Assembly: GCF_001188955.3 (NCBI RefSeq) | Contig: NZ_JPRF03000032.1 | Location: 124,001 to 188,000, forward strand | DNA length: 64,000 nt | Direction: 5' to 3' | DNA from: Kitasatospora aureofaciens | Lineage (GTDB): Bacteria; Actinomycetota; Actinomycetes; Streptomycetales; Streptomycetaceae | Shown here: piece after piece, positions 1 to 7,740 of the stretch | Layout of the letters: every line of letters begins with the position of its first letter | Numbering within the stretch: the stretch's first letter is position 1 | Position numbers and translations under genes: made by a program | The notes under the pieces: generated by a model | What the model saw: the letters and a program-made list of their open reading frames with translations, nothing else | The model's database searches: none | Told to the model about the DNA's origin: nothing

Positions 1-45
1 ACGGCTCGGTGGGGAGCGGGGCGGCGGATCGTTCGGCGGAGGATC

Positions 46-396
46 ATGAGGATCGGGGAGCTGGCCGCGCAGGCGGGCGTCAGCAGGGACACCGTTCGGT
101 TCTACGAGAGGATCGGCCTGCTCGAAGGGCGTCGGCAGGCCAACGGCTACCGCGACTTCCCGCCGGAGACGGTGACCTGGCTGCACTACGTCCGCACCGC
201 GCAGACGCTCGGCTTCACGCTGGCCGAGATCGCCCAGCACGGCGCGCAGCTGCGCGACGCTCCCGATGGCGCGGAGGCGCTGTCCGCGCTGCTGCGGGAC
301 AAGATCCGGATCATCGACGAGCGGATGGCCGAGCTGGCCTCGCTGCGGGCGGACCTGGACGCGCGCGTGGGCACCGGGTGCCCGCTGCGCGGCTGA
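46..396 (+). CDS. MerR-family transcriptional regulator
   Basis: This 116-residue protein is a one-component DNA-binding regulator. The first 70 residues form a MerR winged helix: it opens MRIGELAAQAGVSRDTVRFY, followed by ERIGLL and a GYRDF turn. The rest is a short dimerising helix (about residues 80-108) ending in CPLRG. Only one cysteine is present near the end, so the paired metal-binding cysteines of MerR, CueR or ZntR are absent and the inducer cannot be read. A GGAGG ribosome-binding site lies six bases before the ATG. It converges on the XRE regulator downstream with a gap of ten bases. Family assignment is secure; the target genes may lie left of the window. Confidence 0.9.
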   Translation: MRIGELAAQAGVSRDTVRFYERIGLLEGRRQANGYRDFPPETVTWLHYVRTAQTLGFTLAEIAQHGAQLRDAPDGAEALSALLRDKIRIIDERMAELASLRADLDARVGTGCPLRG

Positions 397-406
397 GCCG
401 GTCGGG

Positions 407-1267
407 TCAGCGGGTGGGGATCCCGGGCGCGGTCCAGCTGGCCAGCACCAGGAGGGACTGGGCGGTTTCGGAGCCCGGTTCGACGTTGTAGACGCACAGG
501 GTCTGCTCCGCGTCGCCGGGGACCTGGAAGGACTCGTAGGAGAAGTGCAGGTCCCCGACGAGCGGGTGGTGGTAGTGCTTGGCGCCGTGGGTGCGGCGCA
601 GCACCCGGTGGTCGTTCCACCATCCGGTGAACTCCGGTGACCTCAGGGTGAGTTCGCCGACGAGGTCGGCGAGCCGGCGGTCGTCCGGGTAGCGGCCCGC
701 TTCGAGTCGGAGCATGGCCACGGTTTCGGCGGCGATCCGTGCCCAGTCGCCCACCCGCTCGCGGGCCCGGGGGTCGAGGAGGTAGTAGCGGGCCAGGTTG
801 CGGTGGGTGGCGGGCAGGGCGTCGAAGTCCGTGAGGACCTCCCGGGCGAGCCGGTTGGAGGCCAGTACGTCGGTGCGGCGGCCCAGGATGAACGCCGGTA
901 CGTGGTCGAGGGTTTCGAGCATCAGGTACAGGCCGGGCCGGACCCGCTGGGCCTTGGTGGCGGGGGCGGCGCGGCGAGGGCGCTGGGTGCCGGAGTGCAG
1001 GAGGTCGGTGAGGTGTTCGCGCTCGGTGTCGTCCAGGCGTAGCGCGCGGGTGATCGCGTCGACGACCTCGGCGGAGGGGTTGAGGGCGCGGCCCTGCTCC
1101 AGGCGCGTGTAGTACTCGGTGCTGACACCGGCCAGGCGGGCCACCTCGTCCCTGCGCAGGCCGGGAACGCGGCGGACGCGCCCGTCGGCGGGCAGCCCGG
1201 CCTCCTCGGGGGTGACGCGTGCGCGGCGGGAGCGCAGGAAGCCGGCGATCTCCTTGGTGCGGTCCAT
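407..1267 (-). CDS. XRE-family regulator with MmyB-like ligand domain
   Basis: This 286-residue regulator has an N-terminal helix-turn-helix (about residues 10-75; motif LRRDEVARLAGVSTEYYTRL) followed by the roughly 170-residue MmyB-type ligand-binding domain that is very common in actinomycetes. That domain is marked by segments such as VLASNRLAREVL and FTGWWNDHRV. It is transcribed divergently from a short-chain dehydrogenase starting at 1433, an arrangement in which such regulators usually control the adjacent oxidoreductase and themselves. The inducer is unknown. The start is an ATG preceded by a T-rich segment with no strong ribosome-binding site. Confidence 0.93.
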   Translation of the reverse strand: MDRTKEIAGFLRSRRARVTPEEAGLPADGRVRRVPGLRRDEVARLAGVSTEYYTRLEQGRALNPSAEVVDAITRALRLDDTEREHLTDLLHSGTQRPRRAAPATKAQRVRPGLYLMLETLDHVPAFILGRRTDVLASNRLAREVLTDFDALPATHRNLARYYLLDPRARERVGDWARIAAETVAMLRLEAGRYPDDRRLADLVGELTLRSPEFTGWWNDHRVLRRTHGAKHYHHPLVGDLHFSYESFQVPGDAEQTLCVYNVEPGSETAQSLLVLASWTAPGIPTR

Positions 1268-1432
1268 GGGTCCATTGTCGGTGTGGTGGGTGGGGGTGTG
1301 GGCGCTCTTGGGTGGCCCTGGTGGTACCTGCCTGGGCAGGGCCAGTTATGGCGGTCCAGGGGGATGGTCCGGGGGTTGTACTGGACCTGCGGCCGACGGG
1401 GATCGGCCGAAAGCCCCTGGAAGGAAAGTGCC
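1268..1432. promoter_or_regulatory. Divergent promoter region, XRE regulator / SDR
   Basis: This 165-base gap separates the divergent XRE regulator and dehydrogenase. It holds a 7-bp inverted repeat (GGCCCTG at 1314-1320 and CAGGGCC at 1337-1343) that may be the regulator's operator. A purine-rich ribosome-binding site, GGAAGGAAAG, lies at about 1420-1429 just before the dehydrogenase ATG. No clear -35/-10 pair stands out. The operator role is inferred from position only. Confidence 0.4.
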
Positions 1433-2209
1433 ATGCTTACGAACACTCTGTCCCGGCCGCTGACCGGCCGTGTCGCCGTCGTCACCGGGGCCTCCAGCGG
1501 CATCGGCGAGGCGTCCGCCGAGAAGCTGGCGTCGCTGGGTGCCCGCGTCGTCGTCCTGGCGCGGCGGGCCGAGCGGCTGGCGGAGCTGGTCGGGCGGATC
1601 GAGGAGAACGGCGGCGCCGCGTCGGCGATCGCCGTCGATGTCACCGAGGCGGCGGCTGTGCAGGCGGCCGCCGAGCGGGTGGAGGCCGAGTTCGGCGGGG
1701 CCGACCTGCTGCTGAACAACGCCGGTGTGATGCTGCCCGCTCCGATCGAGGAGTTGGCGACCGGGCAGTGGAAGCAGCAGATCGACCTGAACATCACCGG
1801 GCTGATGAACGCGATCGGCGCCTTCACCCCGCAGCTGGTGAAGGCTGCGGCGGAGCGCGGGGTGGCGGACCTGATCAACACGTCGTCCATTGCGGCGCAG
1901 AACATCTTCCCGAACTTCGCGGTGTACTCGGGGACCAAGGCGTACGTCAGCCACCTGTCGCGCCACCTGCGGGCGGAGCTGGGCGCGAAGAAGGTGCGGG
2001 TGTCGGCGGTCGAGCCGGGGATCGTCGGCACCGAGTTGCAGAGCCACGTGACGGATCAGGGTGCGCTGGAGTGGCTGGAGGGGTCGAAGGAGACCGTGGA
2101 GTGGCTCACGCCGGAGGACGTCGCGGAGATGGTCGGTGTGATCGCGACGCTGCCGGCCCGGGTGAACCTGCAACAGGTCACCATCATGCCGACGGGGCAG
2201 GCCAGTTGA
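1433..2209 (+). CDS. Short-chain dehydrogenase/reductase (SDR)
   Basis: This 258-residue classical SDR is expected to be a cytoplasmic NAD(P)H-dependent oxidoreductase. The glycine-rich nucleotide motif TGASSGIG is at residues 18-25, NNAG at 95-98, and the catalytic triad reads Ser151/152, Tyr165 and Lys169 (YSGTK). Arg44-Arg45 after the second strand suggests NADPH preference. I chose ATG 1433 over a longer frame starting at 1283 because it has the GGAAGG ribosome-binding site and fits the usual SDR N-terminus. Its last 26 bases overlap the 3' end of the convergent phosphotransferase gene. The substrate cannot be deduced. Confidence 0.93.
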   Translation: MLTNTLSRPLTGRVAVVTGASSGIGEASAEKLASLGARVVVLARRAERLAELVGRIEENGGAASAIAVDVTEAAAVQAAAERVEAEFGGADLLLNNAGVMLPAPIEELATGQWKQQIDLNITGLMNAIGAFTPQLVKAAAERGVADLINTSSIAAQNIFPNFAVYSGTKAYVSHLSRHLRAELGAKKVRVSAVEPGIVGTELQSHVTDQGALEWLEGSKETVEWLTPEDVAEMVGVIATLPARVNLQQVTIMPTGQAS

Positions 2210-3146
2210 GCGGTGGCGCTGCGGACGTCTCACGGGCGGTGCTGACGAGGCGGCGCAGGGCGGCCTGAGCGGGCGGGCCCCAGGTGGCCTTGCCGCCGGG
2301 GCGGTTGTGGCGGCCGGCCTCGCCGACGAAGATGCCGCCGAGGGCCCGGATGAGGGCCCAGCCGCGGGCGCGGCGCACGGTGGCGGGGTCGGCGGCCGGT
2401 TCGTAGGCCTGGTGGAAGAGCTCGGCGGCGCCGTCCGGGAGCAGGTTCCAGGCGGCGGCGAGGTCGCAGGCCGGATCGCCCGCGCAGAGTTCGCCGAAGT
2501 CGATCACGCCGCAGAGGGCGCCGTCGGCGGTGAGGACGTTGGCGGGGTGGAGGTCGCCGTGGATCCAGAGGGCCGGCCCGGTCCAGGGCGGGGCGGTGAC
2601 GGCGTCCTCCCAGAGGGTGCGGACGGCGTCCGGGTCGGGGATCAGGCCCAGATCGGTGGCGGTGGCGAGGCCCCCTGTGAACTGCTCGGCGTGCAGGGCC
2701 AGTGGACCCCCGCGGTCGTCGCGCCCGGTGGGGGCCGAGGCGGGGGCGGGCCGGTGGAGGGCGGTCAGGAAGGCGGCCAGGCTGCGGGCGGAGGAGGCGG
2801 CGCGGGTGACGGGGGCCAGGTCGGCGGGGGTGCCGGGGACCCAGGTGGTGACCAGCCAGGGGTGGGGGAAGCGCTCGGAGGGCTCGCCGAGGCGCTGCGG
2901 AACCGGGATTGCGAGGGACAGACCGGCCGGGAGGGTCGGCAGCCAGGTGTGCTCCTTGCGCAGAATGTCCGCTGCCGACTCCGTCGCCCAGGGAACCCGG
3001 ACGGCGAGGTCGTCCCCGAGCCGCCACATCTGGTTGTCCCAGCCACGCGCCCCGAGGCGGAGGGGGAGGTGGGCGAGGTCGGGATGCTGGTCGAGGAGGA
3101 GGCGGCGGATGAGGTCCGCGGTGATCTCGTTCGGCGTGTGGGGCAT
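2184..3146 (-). CDS. Aminoglycoside phosphotransferase-family kinase
   Basis: This 320-residue kinase-fold protein belongs to the APH/choline-kinase family. It carries the catalytic-loop motif HGDLHPAN at about residue 200 and the metal-binding segment GVIDFGELCAGDPACDLA about 15 residues later, so the active site looks intact. These enzymes transfer the ATP gamma-phosphate to a small hydroxylated molecule; many actinomycete members are not resistance enzymes. The start is set at the ATG of MPHTPNEITADLIRRLL, because the upstream extension to 3266 runs into the terminator hairpin of the preceding operon. The 3' end overlaps the SDR gene on the other strand. The substrate is unknown. Confidence 0.9.
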   Translation of the reverse strand: MPHTPNEITADLIRRLLLDQHPDLAHLPLRLGARGWDNQMWRLGDDLAVRVPWATESAADILRKEHTWLPTLPAGLSLAIPVPQRLGEPSERFPHPWLVTTWVPGTPADLAPVTRAASSARSLAAFLTALHRPAPASAPTGRDDRGGPLALHAEQFTGGLATATDLGLIPDPDAVRTLWEDAVTAPPWTGPALWIHGDLHPANVLTADGALCGVIDFGELCAGDPACDLAAAWNLLPDGAAELFHQAYEPAADPATVRRARGWALIRALGGIFVGEAGRHNRPGGKATWGPPAQAALRRLVSTARETSAAPPLNWPAPSA

Positions 3147-3187
3147 GGGCGAACGGTAGTTGAGGCAGACGGTCGGGCGTACGGAAA

Positions 3188-3220
3188 CGGGCGGCCCCGC
3201 GCGATGCGCGGGGCCGCCCG
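3188..3220 (-). terminator. Intrinsic terminator after graspetide operon
   Basis: A perfect 15-bp inverted repeat (CGGGCGGCCCCGCGC at 3188-3202 and its complement at 3206-3220) encloses a three-base loop. Read on the minus strand it is followed by TTTCC. It lies 59 bases past the stop of the methyltransferase gene and before the kinase gene, so it should separate the two minus-strand units. Confidence 0.75.
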
Positions 3221-3279
3221 CAACTACGGTCCAGATCGGCGCATCCCCGTAAGGTGATCTCCTCACGGATAGACCGTGA

Positions 3280-4473
3280 TCACTCCCCGAGAACGCCGAC
3301 CGGGTTGCCGGGGTCGTCCAGCCAGACCGTGTTCGCCTCCGAGGTCACCGTGAGTCCGTAACGCTCAAGCCCAGGACGTCCGTTGGACAACCACGTAGAG
3401 GCGGCGGACTCCAGCTCGGTCCAGAGGTCGCGTGGGCCGTCCTGGAAGGCGCGTGTGGTGCCGTCGTTCCACCTCTCCAGTACGGCCCACGATCCGTCGG
3501 TGTGGAGGAACCACTGGCCCGCGACGCGGTCGGTTGCCAGGCGCAGCCGGGTCGTGCCCGGCATGGCGAGTTGGGCGCTCCACAGGAACGTCGGGTCGAC
3601 CAGGACGTCGGGGCGGATGGCAGTGTCGAGGCCGACGGTGGCGTCGCGAGCCTGAAGGGCGGCGCTCATGAGGGGCCCGATCGCGGGCCGGAGGGTCTCT
3701 CGGGAGAGCATGAACGAGACGTCCGAGCCGAGGAATCGGCCCTGCGCTGCGCCGTCGCCGACGTGCAGTTTCACGTAGCCGTAGGCGTCGAAGCTGCCGA
3801 CCAGGGACACCAGGATTACCGCGCCGGGGAGCGACTGGGCCAGCCATGCGGACGGGACGCGGCTGGGCGAGTACGTTGCGATGATGCGGCCGTACGGTCC
3901 GCCGTCCGGGCTGCCCTTGCCGCCGTCGCCGACGACCAGGCGGGGCCGGTAGCCGATGGAGGCGAGCCGTTCGGCGTCTGCGGCGGACAGGACGGCGTCG
4001 TGCTCAACACTGGTCACGTGCTGGTCGCCGAGCCGGGCGCACAGGAGCGCGGTGGAGTAGCCGGTGCCGGTCCCGACTTCGAGCACGTTCGTGCCGTCCG
4101 GAACGTCGAGGTCTTCGAGCATCCGTACCACGACGCCGGGCAGCGTCGAGGAACTGGTGGGTGTCCCGATGCAGGATCCGCTGTTCGGCAGGGTCGCACC
4201 CCGGTCGAGTTGGGTGACCCACGTCGTGTTCTGGTAGGTGAGTCGTAGCCACTTCTGCGCGTCGGCTTCCCGGCTGACCAGGGTGTATCGGGTCATGCCG
4301 TCCGGGGCGTCCACGGTGGTGTAGAAGGTTGGCAGGAAGACATGGCGGGGCACTGCCAGTACAGCGTCCCGCCACTGCGGGCTGCGGAGTGAGCCGGCGC
4401 GCTCCAGCTCGTCTGCCAGGGCGAGGCGCAGAACGCGCGCCGCTTCTTCGGTCCCGGCCACGCTGTCACTCAC
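3280..4473 (-). CDS. tgmC: Graspetide PIMT-like O-methyltransferase
   Basis: This 397-residue protein resembles protein-L-isoaspartate O-methyltransferase. The SAM-binding motif VLEVGTGTGYSTALL (about residues 130-145) follows a PIMT-like SSSTLPGVVVRMLEDL helix, and an extra C-terminal region of about 170 residues is typical of methyltransferases encoded beside ATP-grasp RiPP ligases. In characterised relatives such as the fuscimiditide system, this enzyme methylates a core aspartate, which then closes to a succinimide. The GTG start overlaps the ATP-grasp gene by eight bases, indicating translational coupling. It is the last gene before a strong terminator. Function is inferred from family and neighbours. 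Confidence 0.9.
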   Translation of the reverse strand: MSDSVAGTEEAARVLRLALADELERAGSLRSPQWRDAVLAVPRHVFLPTFYTTVDAPDGMTRYTLVSREADAQKWLRLTYQNTTWVTQLDRGATLPNSGSCIGTPTSSSTLPGVVVRMLEDLDVPDGTNVLEVGTGTGYSTALLCARLGDQHVTSVEHDAVLSAADAERLASIGYRPRLVVGDGGKGSPDGGPYGRIIATYSPSRVPSAWLAQSLPGAVILVSLVGSFDAYGYVKLHVGDGAAQGRFLGSDVSFMLSRETLRPAIGPLMSAALQARDATVGLDTAIRPDVLVDPTFLWSAQLAMPGTTRLRLATDRVAGQWFLHTDGSWAVLERWNDGTTRAFQDGPRDLWTELESAASTWLSNGRPGLERYGLTVTSEANTVWLDDPGNPVGVLGE

Positions 4474-5410
4474 CTGTGTTGCCCTTCTCCAGAAGATCTG
4501 CGATGGCGCGCGAGATGGGCACGCCGGTCCTGTGTTCGATCCACGACCATTGGCCGTTGGGGTTCACTTCGAGGAAGCGCCATTCCCCGGCCGGCGTCAC
4601 GATGAAGTCGAATGCCCCGAAGACGAGTCCGAATTCGCGCATGAACGTGGAAACGCGCTCGCGCACCGGGCCGGGTACGGCCGTCGGCCGGTAGGTGAGG
4701 CTCTGGTAGTCGGTACGCCAGTCGATGTGGGCGGCCTCCGATCCGGCGTGGATCTCGACGGGGAAGAAGCGGTCGCCGACCACGGTCAGCCGGACCTCGT
4801 GGGCCTTGTCGATCCACTCCTGGAAGAGGTGGGCGCACAGGCGTACGGAGTCGTCCAGGTCGGCGGGGTCGATGACGACCGTGTCCACGGGCGAGCCGAG
4901 GCTCTTGGTGATGACCGGGGCGTCGAGGTCGGCGGCGAACTTCAGGGCCGCCTCGGGGTCGTTGGTAATGATGCTGCGTGGTGGATCCAGCCCCAGGCGA
5001 CGGGCGACGGTGAGTTGCCACGGCTTGTGGTTGGCATCCAATTCCCGCGCAGGGTGGTTGATCCATAGGCAGGGAAGGGCGACGGCGACACCGACGAAGC
5101 CGGCCCGGGACTGGGCGGCGGCGAACCGCCGCCCGGCCTCGGACAAGCCGTCTGGCAGCCGGAACTCTTCTGGCCTGCGGAAGTACACCGACCGGACACG
5201 GGCCAGGTCGAGCGTGCGGTGCCCGTTGTCGAGCAGACCGGCCCACCTGTCCTCCAACGTTGCGGTCAGGATGAGTTCGGTGGGGAACTCGGCGGTGTCG
5301 CATCGGAACACGGGGACACCCCGGCTGTTCAGATGCTCAACCACGAGATCCGCAGTGGAGTCGAGCTGGTTCGTGAGAACCAGTACCGCCTCGCCGTCAG
5401 GTTCCGTCAC
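4466..5410 (-). CDS. tgmB: ATP-grasp graspetide macrocyclase
   Basis: This 314-residue ATP-grasp ligase of the actinobacterial RiPP maturase type joins acidic side chains to Ser/Thr hydroxyls (ester) or Lys amines (amide) in a peptide, using ATP. The N-terminal pre-ATP-grasp domain starts VLVLTNQLDSTADLVVEHL. The ATP-grasp core includes VITKSLGS (about residues 192-199), EVRLTVVGDRFFPVEI, and the Mg-binding WRFLEVNPNGQW near residue 285. The GTG start has an AGGAGA ribosome-binding site and lies nine bases after the precursor gene. The neighbouring precursor and PIMT-like methyltransferase fix the role as graspetide cyclase. Confidence 0.93.
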   Translation of the reverse strand: MTEPDGEAVLVLTNQLDSTADLVVEHLNSRGVPVFRCDTAEFPTELILTATLEDRWAGLLDNGHRTLDLARVRSVYFRRPEEFRLPDGLSEAGRRFAAAQSRAGFVGVAVALPCLWINHPARELDANHKPWQLTVARRLGLDPPRSIITNDPEAALKFAADLDAPVITKSLGSPVDTVVIDPADLDDSVRLCAHLFQEWIDKAHEVRLTVVGDRFFPVEIHAGSEAAHIDWRTDYQSLTYRPTAVPGPVRERVSTFMREFGLVFGAFDFIVTPAGEWRFLEVNPNGQWSWIEHRTGVPISRAIADLLEKGNTGE

Positions 5411-5419
5411 CTGGCTCTC

Positions 5420-5635
5420 CTAGTAGAAGTCGGTGCCTTCGTCGTTCCTGCTGTCGGAGTTGGTGTTGCTGCTGGTCTCGCCGAGGGCGGTGTGTGCCCA
5501 GGGATTGCCGTCGGATGTGACGGCGATCTGCAGCCCCTGGTCGTAGGTGACGCTGGTGGTGTCGGCCGGCTCGCTGGTCTGGCGTGCGGCGTAGCGCATG
5601 GCGAAGGGCTGCCGTTCCGCGGAGGCGGTGGTCAT
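5420..5635 (-). CDS. tgmA: Graspetide precursor peptide
   Basis: This 71-residue peptide begins with ATG 5635, which has a GAGGAG ribosome-binding site; a longer reading up to 5782 has none. The leader holds the recognition-like motif RQPFAMRYAARQ (residues 8-19), matching the PF-x-LRY box of ATP-grasp-modified RiPPs. The tail is hydrophilic and rich in exactly the residues used for cross-links: Thr/Ser at 49, 54-56, 58, 60, 62, 68 and Asp/Glu at 53, 61, 65, 66, 69, ending EGTDFY. Asp or Glu pairs near the end would accept ester links, and one Asp may become a succinimide. Ring topology cannot be read from sequence. Confidence 0.9.
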   Translation of the reverse strand: MTTASAERQPFAMRYAARQTSEPADTTSVTYDQGLQIAVTSDGNPWAHTALGETSSNTNSDSRNDEGTDFY

Positions 5636-5751
5636 GGTGCTCTCCTCTCGTGGGTCGAATCCGGTGGTGCTGCCCGCTCGGAGTAGCCGCAGGTGGCGTT
5701 TGCGGCCTCTCACTGGGAGACGGTAGGGAGAGAGCGCGCCTGCGGTCGACC

Positions 5752-5771
5752 AACTTGCTTCAGCTTGCTTG
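5752..5771. promoter_or_regulatory. Tandem decamer operator, precursor promoter
   Basis: Two direct decamers in phase, AACTTGCTTC (5752-5761) and AGCTTGCTTG (5762-5771), lie between the XRE stop codon and the precursor gene. The same doubled motif recurs at 7419-7438 upstream of the first gene of the regulator operon. Ten-base spacing puts both halves on one face of the helix. A TACCGT -10-like element on the minus strand lies at 5721-5726. Binding by one of the two XRE regulators is an inference. Confidence 0.55.
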
Positions 5772-5774
5772 TAA

Positions 5775-6620
5775 TCACCCAAGCGCGTTGATGGCGCTGG
5801 TGATGAGCGACCTCGCTTCGGCTCCGTGGACAGCGATGCCGGCCAGTTCGGAGAACGTTCGACTGTACTCGGCGATCTCGGCCGGCTGGGTGATGGTGAG
5901 GTGGGCGGAGACGAGCTCGACGTTCACCTGCGCGTCGTCGTACATCGTGAAGGACTCAACCGGCCAGCCGGAGCCTCGGGGTGATCCGAGCGGAATCACC
6001 CCGAGGCTGACTGACGGCAGGGCGCTGACGGTGCTCAGATGGCCGAGCTGGCCGATGAGGACGTCCGGGGTGCCGATGACTGTCCGAAGCACCCACTCCT
6101 CGACCAGGATGGCGAAGCGGTGATCTCCGCTGTGCAGGACCTTCTGCCGCTCGATCCGGACTGCGACGGCGTCGTCGACGTCGTCGGGAGCGCTGCGCAG
6201 TGACACGATCGTATTGAGCACGGCGCGCGTGTATGCGGGTGTTTGGAGCAGCCCCGGGACGACCCAGGATTGGTACATGCGGAATCGACGGGTTCGTTGA
6301 AAGAGGGGGCGTACGGACTCCTGGGCCCGTTTGAGACCTGACCGTTCGAGGCGGAGCCATTCGATGTACATGCCCTCGATGTTGCGGGCAGTCGCGATGA
6401 GGTCCGCTGCTTGACCGGGGGCGCCGCAGATGGCGGTCCAGGTCCTTATGTCGGCTTCCGAGGGCATCACGCGACCGCTCTGGATCTTGGAGCACTTGGA
6501 TTCGTGCCACCCAGCAGCTTCGGCCAGCGCTCGCGCGCTGAGTCCGGAATCCCGTCGGATATCGCGCAGACGCTGGCCCAGGGCTTGCCTGGCTTGCTGG
6601 ACGCTGGATGACGCGGACAC
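5775..6620 (-). CDS. XRE regulator, DUF5753 type, of graspetide cluster
   Basis: This 281-residue helix-turn-helix regulator has the DNA-binding domain at residues 10-70 (LRDIRRDSGLSARALAEAAG, then HESKCSKIQSGR) and a DUF5753 C-terminal domain with the typical FRMYQSWVVPGLLQTPAYTRA segment. This family is paired with small DUF397 or DUF6879 proteins in actinomycetes. It starts with GTG three bases after the DUF6879 gene and ends about 140 bases before the graspetide precursor, so it is the obvious pathway regulator. The doubled AACTTGC motifs at the two promoters are its most likely target. The signal is unknown. Confidence 0.9.
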   Translation of the reverse strand: MSASSSVQQARQALGQRLRDIRRDSGLSARALAEAAGWHESKCSKIQSGRVMPSEADIRTWTAICGAPGQAADLIATARNIEGMYIEWLRLERSGLKRAQESVRPLFQRTRRFRMYQSWVVPGLLQTPAYTRAVLNTIVSLRSAPDDVDDAVAVRIERQKVLHSGDHRFAILVEEWVLRTVIGTPDVLIGQLGHLSTVSALPSVSLGVIPLGSPRGSGWPVESFTMYDDAQVNVELVSAHLTITQPAEIAEYSRTFSELAGIAVHGAEARSLITSAINALG

Positions 6621-6623
6621 GGC

Positions 6624-7142
6624 TCAGGTCAGCCGGAAGTCCTGGTGAGGTACCGCGCGCGCCCAGACAGCCTCGAACGCCGAGGCGCAGAGACTCACCG
6701 TCTGAGGGGCGGCGTTGAATTCGTGTTCCACGAAGTCGCCCTCGCCGCTGAAGTGGTGGATCAGAAGATGCTGCCCGTCGATGAGCCAGAAGTCGTTGCC
6801 GGGGAGAGCCAGATCGGTCGCCTGTCGGCGGGGGAGCCATCTGACCTGCTCACCGGAGGCGATGTTGCGGAACGTGATCTCGTGCTCGAACCGGATGTAC
6901 TCGCTGGGCGGTTCGGAGATGATGCGAGCCCGTCGCACGTCGACTCCGCGGGCGGTGGTTTCCTTGATCAGCTGCAACCAAGGGCTCCACCACGACGAAC
7001 GGTCCGTCGGATCGTCCCGCCGCCCGCTGAGCCAACGGAGGAACAACGGGTCGTCGCGCATGTATCCGTCGCGCATCTCCAGGTGGAGCGCCGAGCGGGT
7101 GCAGCCTCGCAGCAGCTCCTCAAGCGTGGGTGCCGCCGCCAC
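6624..7142 (-). CDS. DUF6879 family protein
   Basis: This 172-residue soluble protein has no catalytic motif that I recognise. It matches the actinobacterial DUF6879 family: an N-terminal LEELLRGCTRSALHLEMRDG, a middle IRFEHEITFRNIASGE, and a C-terminal DFWLIDGQHLLIHHF. Members are nearly always encoded next to XRE/DUF5753 regulators and are thought to act with them. The GTG start lies inside the end of the preceding 75-residue gene (23-base overlap), and the regulator follows after three bases, so the three are one transcription unit. Confidence 0.82.
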   Translation of the reverse strand: MAAAPTLEELLRGCTRSALHLEMRDGYMRDDPLFLRWLSGRRDDPTDRSSWWSPWLQLIKETTARGVDVRRARIISEPPSEYIRFEHEITFRNIASGEQVRWLPRRQATDLALPGNDFWLIDGQHLLIHHFSGEGDFVEHEFNAAPQTVSLCASAFEAVWARAVPHQDFRLT

Positions 7143-7347
7143 CGTTCACCTCCGGGAAGAACTGCATCATGCGCCTGGGGAATTCGATCACGGTCTCGTG
7201 CTCGGGGACGTCCATGTGCGCGAGACGTGCCGGGTCGAGCACCCTCCAGCCCTGGAGGATGTAGTTGCCCGTCACGTCGTCGAAGTAGACGGTCGGGGAC
7301 TTGCCTTCGGGACTGTCGGGGTCTTGCCCGAGCTTGTGCAGTGCCAT
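7120..7347 (-). CDS. Small conserved protein upstream of DUF6879
   Basis: This 75-residue protein has no known domain. It includes the YFDDVTGNYILQGWRVLDP segment and an EFPRRMMQFFPEV helix. A strong AGGAGG ribosome-binding site precedes ATG 7347. Genes of this size and type commonly precede DUF6879 in streptomycete XRE clusters, so I take it as a real accessory of that module. It is the first gene after the terminator at 7491-7525 and is therefore probably the first gene of the graspetide regulatory operon. Confidence 0.75.
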   Translation of the reverse strand: MALHKLGQDPDSPEGKSPTVYFDDVTGNYILQGWRVLDPARLAHMDVPEHETVIEFPRRMMQFFPEVNGGGGTHA

Positions 7348-7418
7348 GGTGGGCCTCCTAGCGGCCGGAGCCGATTGCCTTGGGCGATCGTTTCGTACGG
7401 AGGGCTTCCCGTGCCACG

Positions 7419-7438
7419 AACTTGCTCGAACTTGCCCG
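7419..7438. promoter_or_regulatory. Tandem decamer operator, regulatory operon promoter
   Basis: Direct decamers AACTTGCTCG (7419-7428) and AACTTGCCCG (7429-7438) lie about 75 bases before the first gene of the operon. They match the doubled motif before the graspetide precursor at 5752-5771. A further inverted half-site, CAAGTTCG, is at 7479-7486. On the minus strand a TACGAA segment that could serve as -10 follows the repeats. The shared pair suggests one regulator controls both promoters. Confidence 0.55.
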
Positions 7439-7490
7439 CTCGTAGCCGCGCATCGGTTGTCCTCTCGAGCCGCTTGGACAAGTTCGTTGA

Positions 7491-7525
7491 ACGGGCGGCT
7501 CCGCGTGTGACGCGGAGCCGCCCGT
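7491..7525 (-). terminator. Terminator after DUF397 gene
   Basis: A perfect 16-bp stem, ACGGGCGGCTCCGCGT (7491-7506) with its complement (7510-7525), has a GTG loop. It starts 12 bases beyond the DUF397 stop on the minus strand. It separates the upstream XRE/DUF397 pair from the graspetide regulatory operon. Confidence 0.8.
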
Positions 7526-7536
7526 GAGAGCGGAGG

Positions 7537-7740
7537 TCAGAGGGAGCTGGGGAAGTCACCGGCCCGGATGCCGGCCACGAATGCTCGCCAGGCCGCAGGG
7601 GAGAAGCCGAGGGCCGGGCCGTGGGGATCCTTGCTGTCGCGGACCGGGATGAGACCGGTGATGCCGTCGGCTACTTCGACGCAGTTGCCGCCTTCGCCGC
7701 CGCTGTAGCTGCTCTTGCGCCATGTCAGGTCAGCTGTCAT
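7537..7740 (-). CDS. DUF397 domain protein
   Basis: This 67-residue DUF397 protein shows the family signature from WRKSSYSGGEGGNCVEVA through VRDSKDP to the closing FSPAAWRAFV. DUF397 proteins are small partners, often antagonists, of the neighbouring XRE/DUF5753 regulators; the S. coelicolor Scr1/Scr2 pair is the model. Its start overlaps the end of the upstream regulator gene by 11 bases, consistent with coupled synthesis of the pair. Confidence 0.93.
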   Translation of the reverse strand: MTADLTWRKSSYSGGEGGNCVEVADGITGLIPVRDSKDPHGPALGFSPAAWRAFVAGIRAGDFPSSL

